The notes beneath the pieces were generated by a model. That model did no database searches. It had not been told where the DNA came from and worked only from the letters and a program-made list of their open reading frames with translations. From an uncultured Ruminococcus sp. (lineage in GTDB: Bacteria > Bacillota_A > Clostridia > Oscillospirales > Ruminococcaceae): a DNA stretch of 5,378 nucleotides. Each line of letters begins with the position of its first letter. Position 1 is the first letter of the stretch. This document shows positions 5,020-5,378 of the stretch, in pieces. Both the position numbers and the translations under genes were made by a program. The stretch covers positions 1-5,378 of the forward strand of contig CAMYYQ010000111.1 in the NCBI GenBank assembly GCA_947303535.1. Reading direction: 5' to 3'.

Positions 5020-5021
<2 letters not shown>
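5016..5021 (-). promoter_or_regulatory. Ribosome binding site deciding the TTG start
   Basis: GAGGTG on the minus strand overlaps the TGA stop of the NifH-family gene (5020-5022) and lies 7 bases before the TTG at 5008. It is the reason for calling a TTG start for the DUF1858 gene and points to coupled translation of the pair. Confidence 0.65.

Positions 5022-5378
<357 letters not shown>

Overview
The window is a fragment of a low-to-mid GC Firmicutes chromosome, most likely from the class Clostridia and plausibly a Ruminococcus-like rumen or gut bacterium. I infer this from the threonine-rich linkers in secreted proteins, a sortase motif of the PKTG type, strong AGGAGG-type ribosome binding sites and sigma-A-like promoters. 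Every gene I can support is on the minus strand. The first 48 bases are not biological: they match the Illumina TruSeq index adapter, so the left edge is a library artefact at a contig end.

Reading in the direction of transcription (high to low coordinates), the window opens with the 3' part of a NifH-family gene (5020-5378, cut by the window edge). A small DUF1858 protein with a CxxC motif follows after 10 bases and starts with TTG. Next is a gap of almost 600 bases (4193-4786). It holds a complete-looking transcription unit whose reading frame is broken: promoter, ribosome binding site, ATG, in-frame stops, a protein-like C-terminal stretch and an intrinsic terminator. It also holds a cluster of TTGATAA inverted repeats and the promoter of the main operon.

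The main operon (155-4192) has five tightly packed genes. They encode a four-helix membrane protein with Cys/Met/His-rich outer loops (DUF4418-like), a MacB/FtsX-type ABC permease, its LolD/MacB-type ATPase, a lipoprotein with a conserved-looking Cys/His/Met segment on a Thr-rich stalk, and a wall-anchored protein with two cupredoxin-like domains around a fibronectin type III domain. Three junctions overlap (17, 4 and 4 bases) and the last gap is 10 bases, so the genes are almost certainly co-transcribed and translationally coupled. A hairpin at 58-89 probably terminates the operon.

The parts suggest one cell-envelope system. A surface protein and a lipoprotein, both carrying candidate soft-metal ligands (Cys, Met, His), would work with an ABC unit that moves or uses the metal, most probably copper. 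The parts resemble known families, but I do not know a characterised system with this composition. Its function and even its direction of transport are inference.
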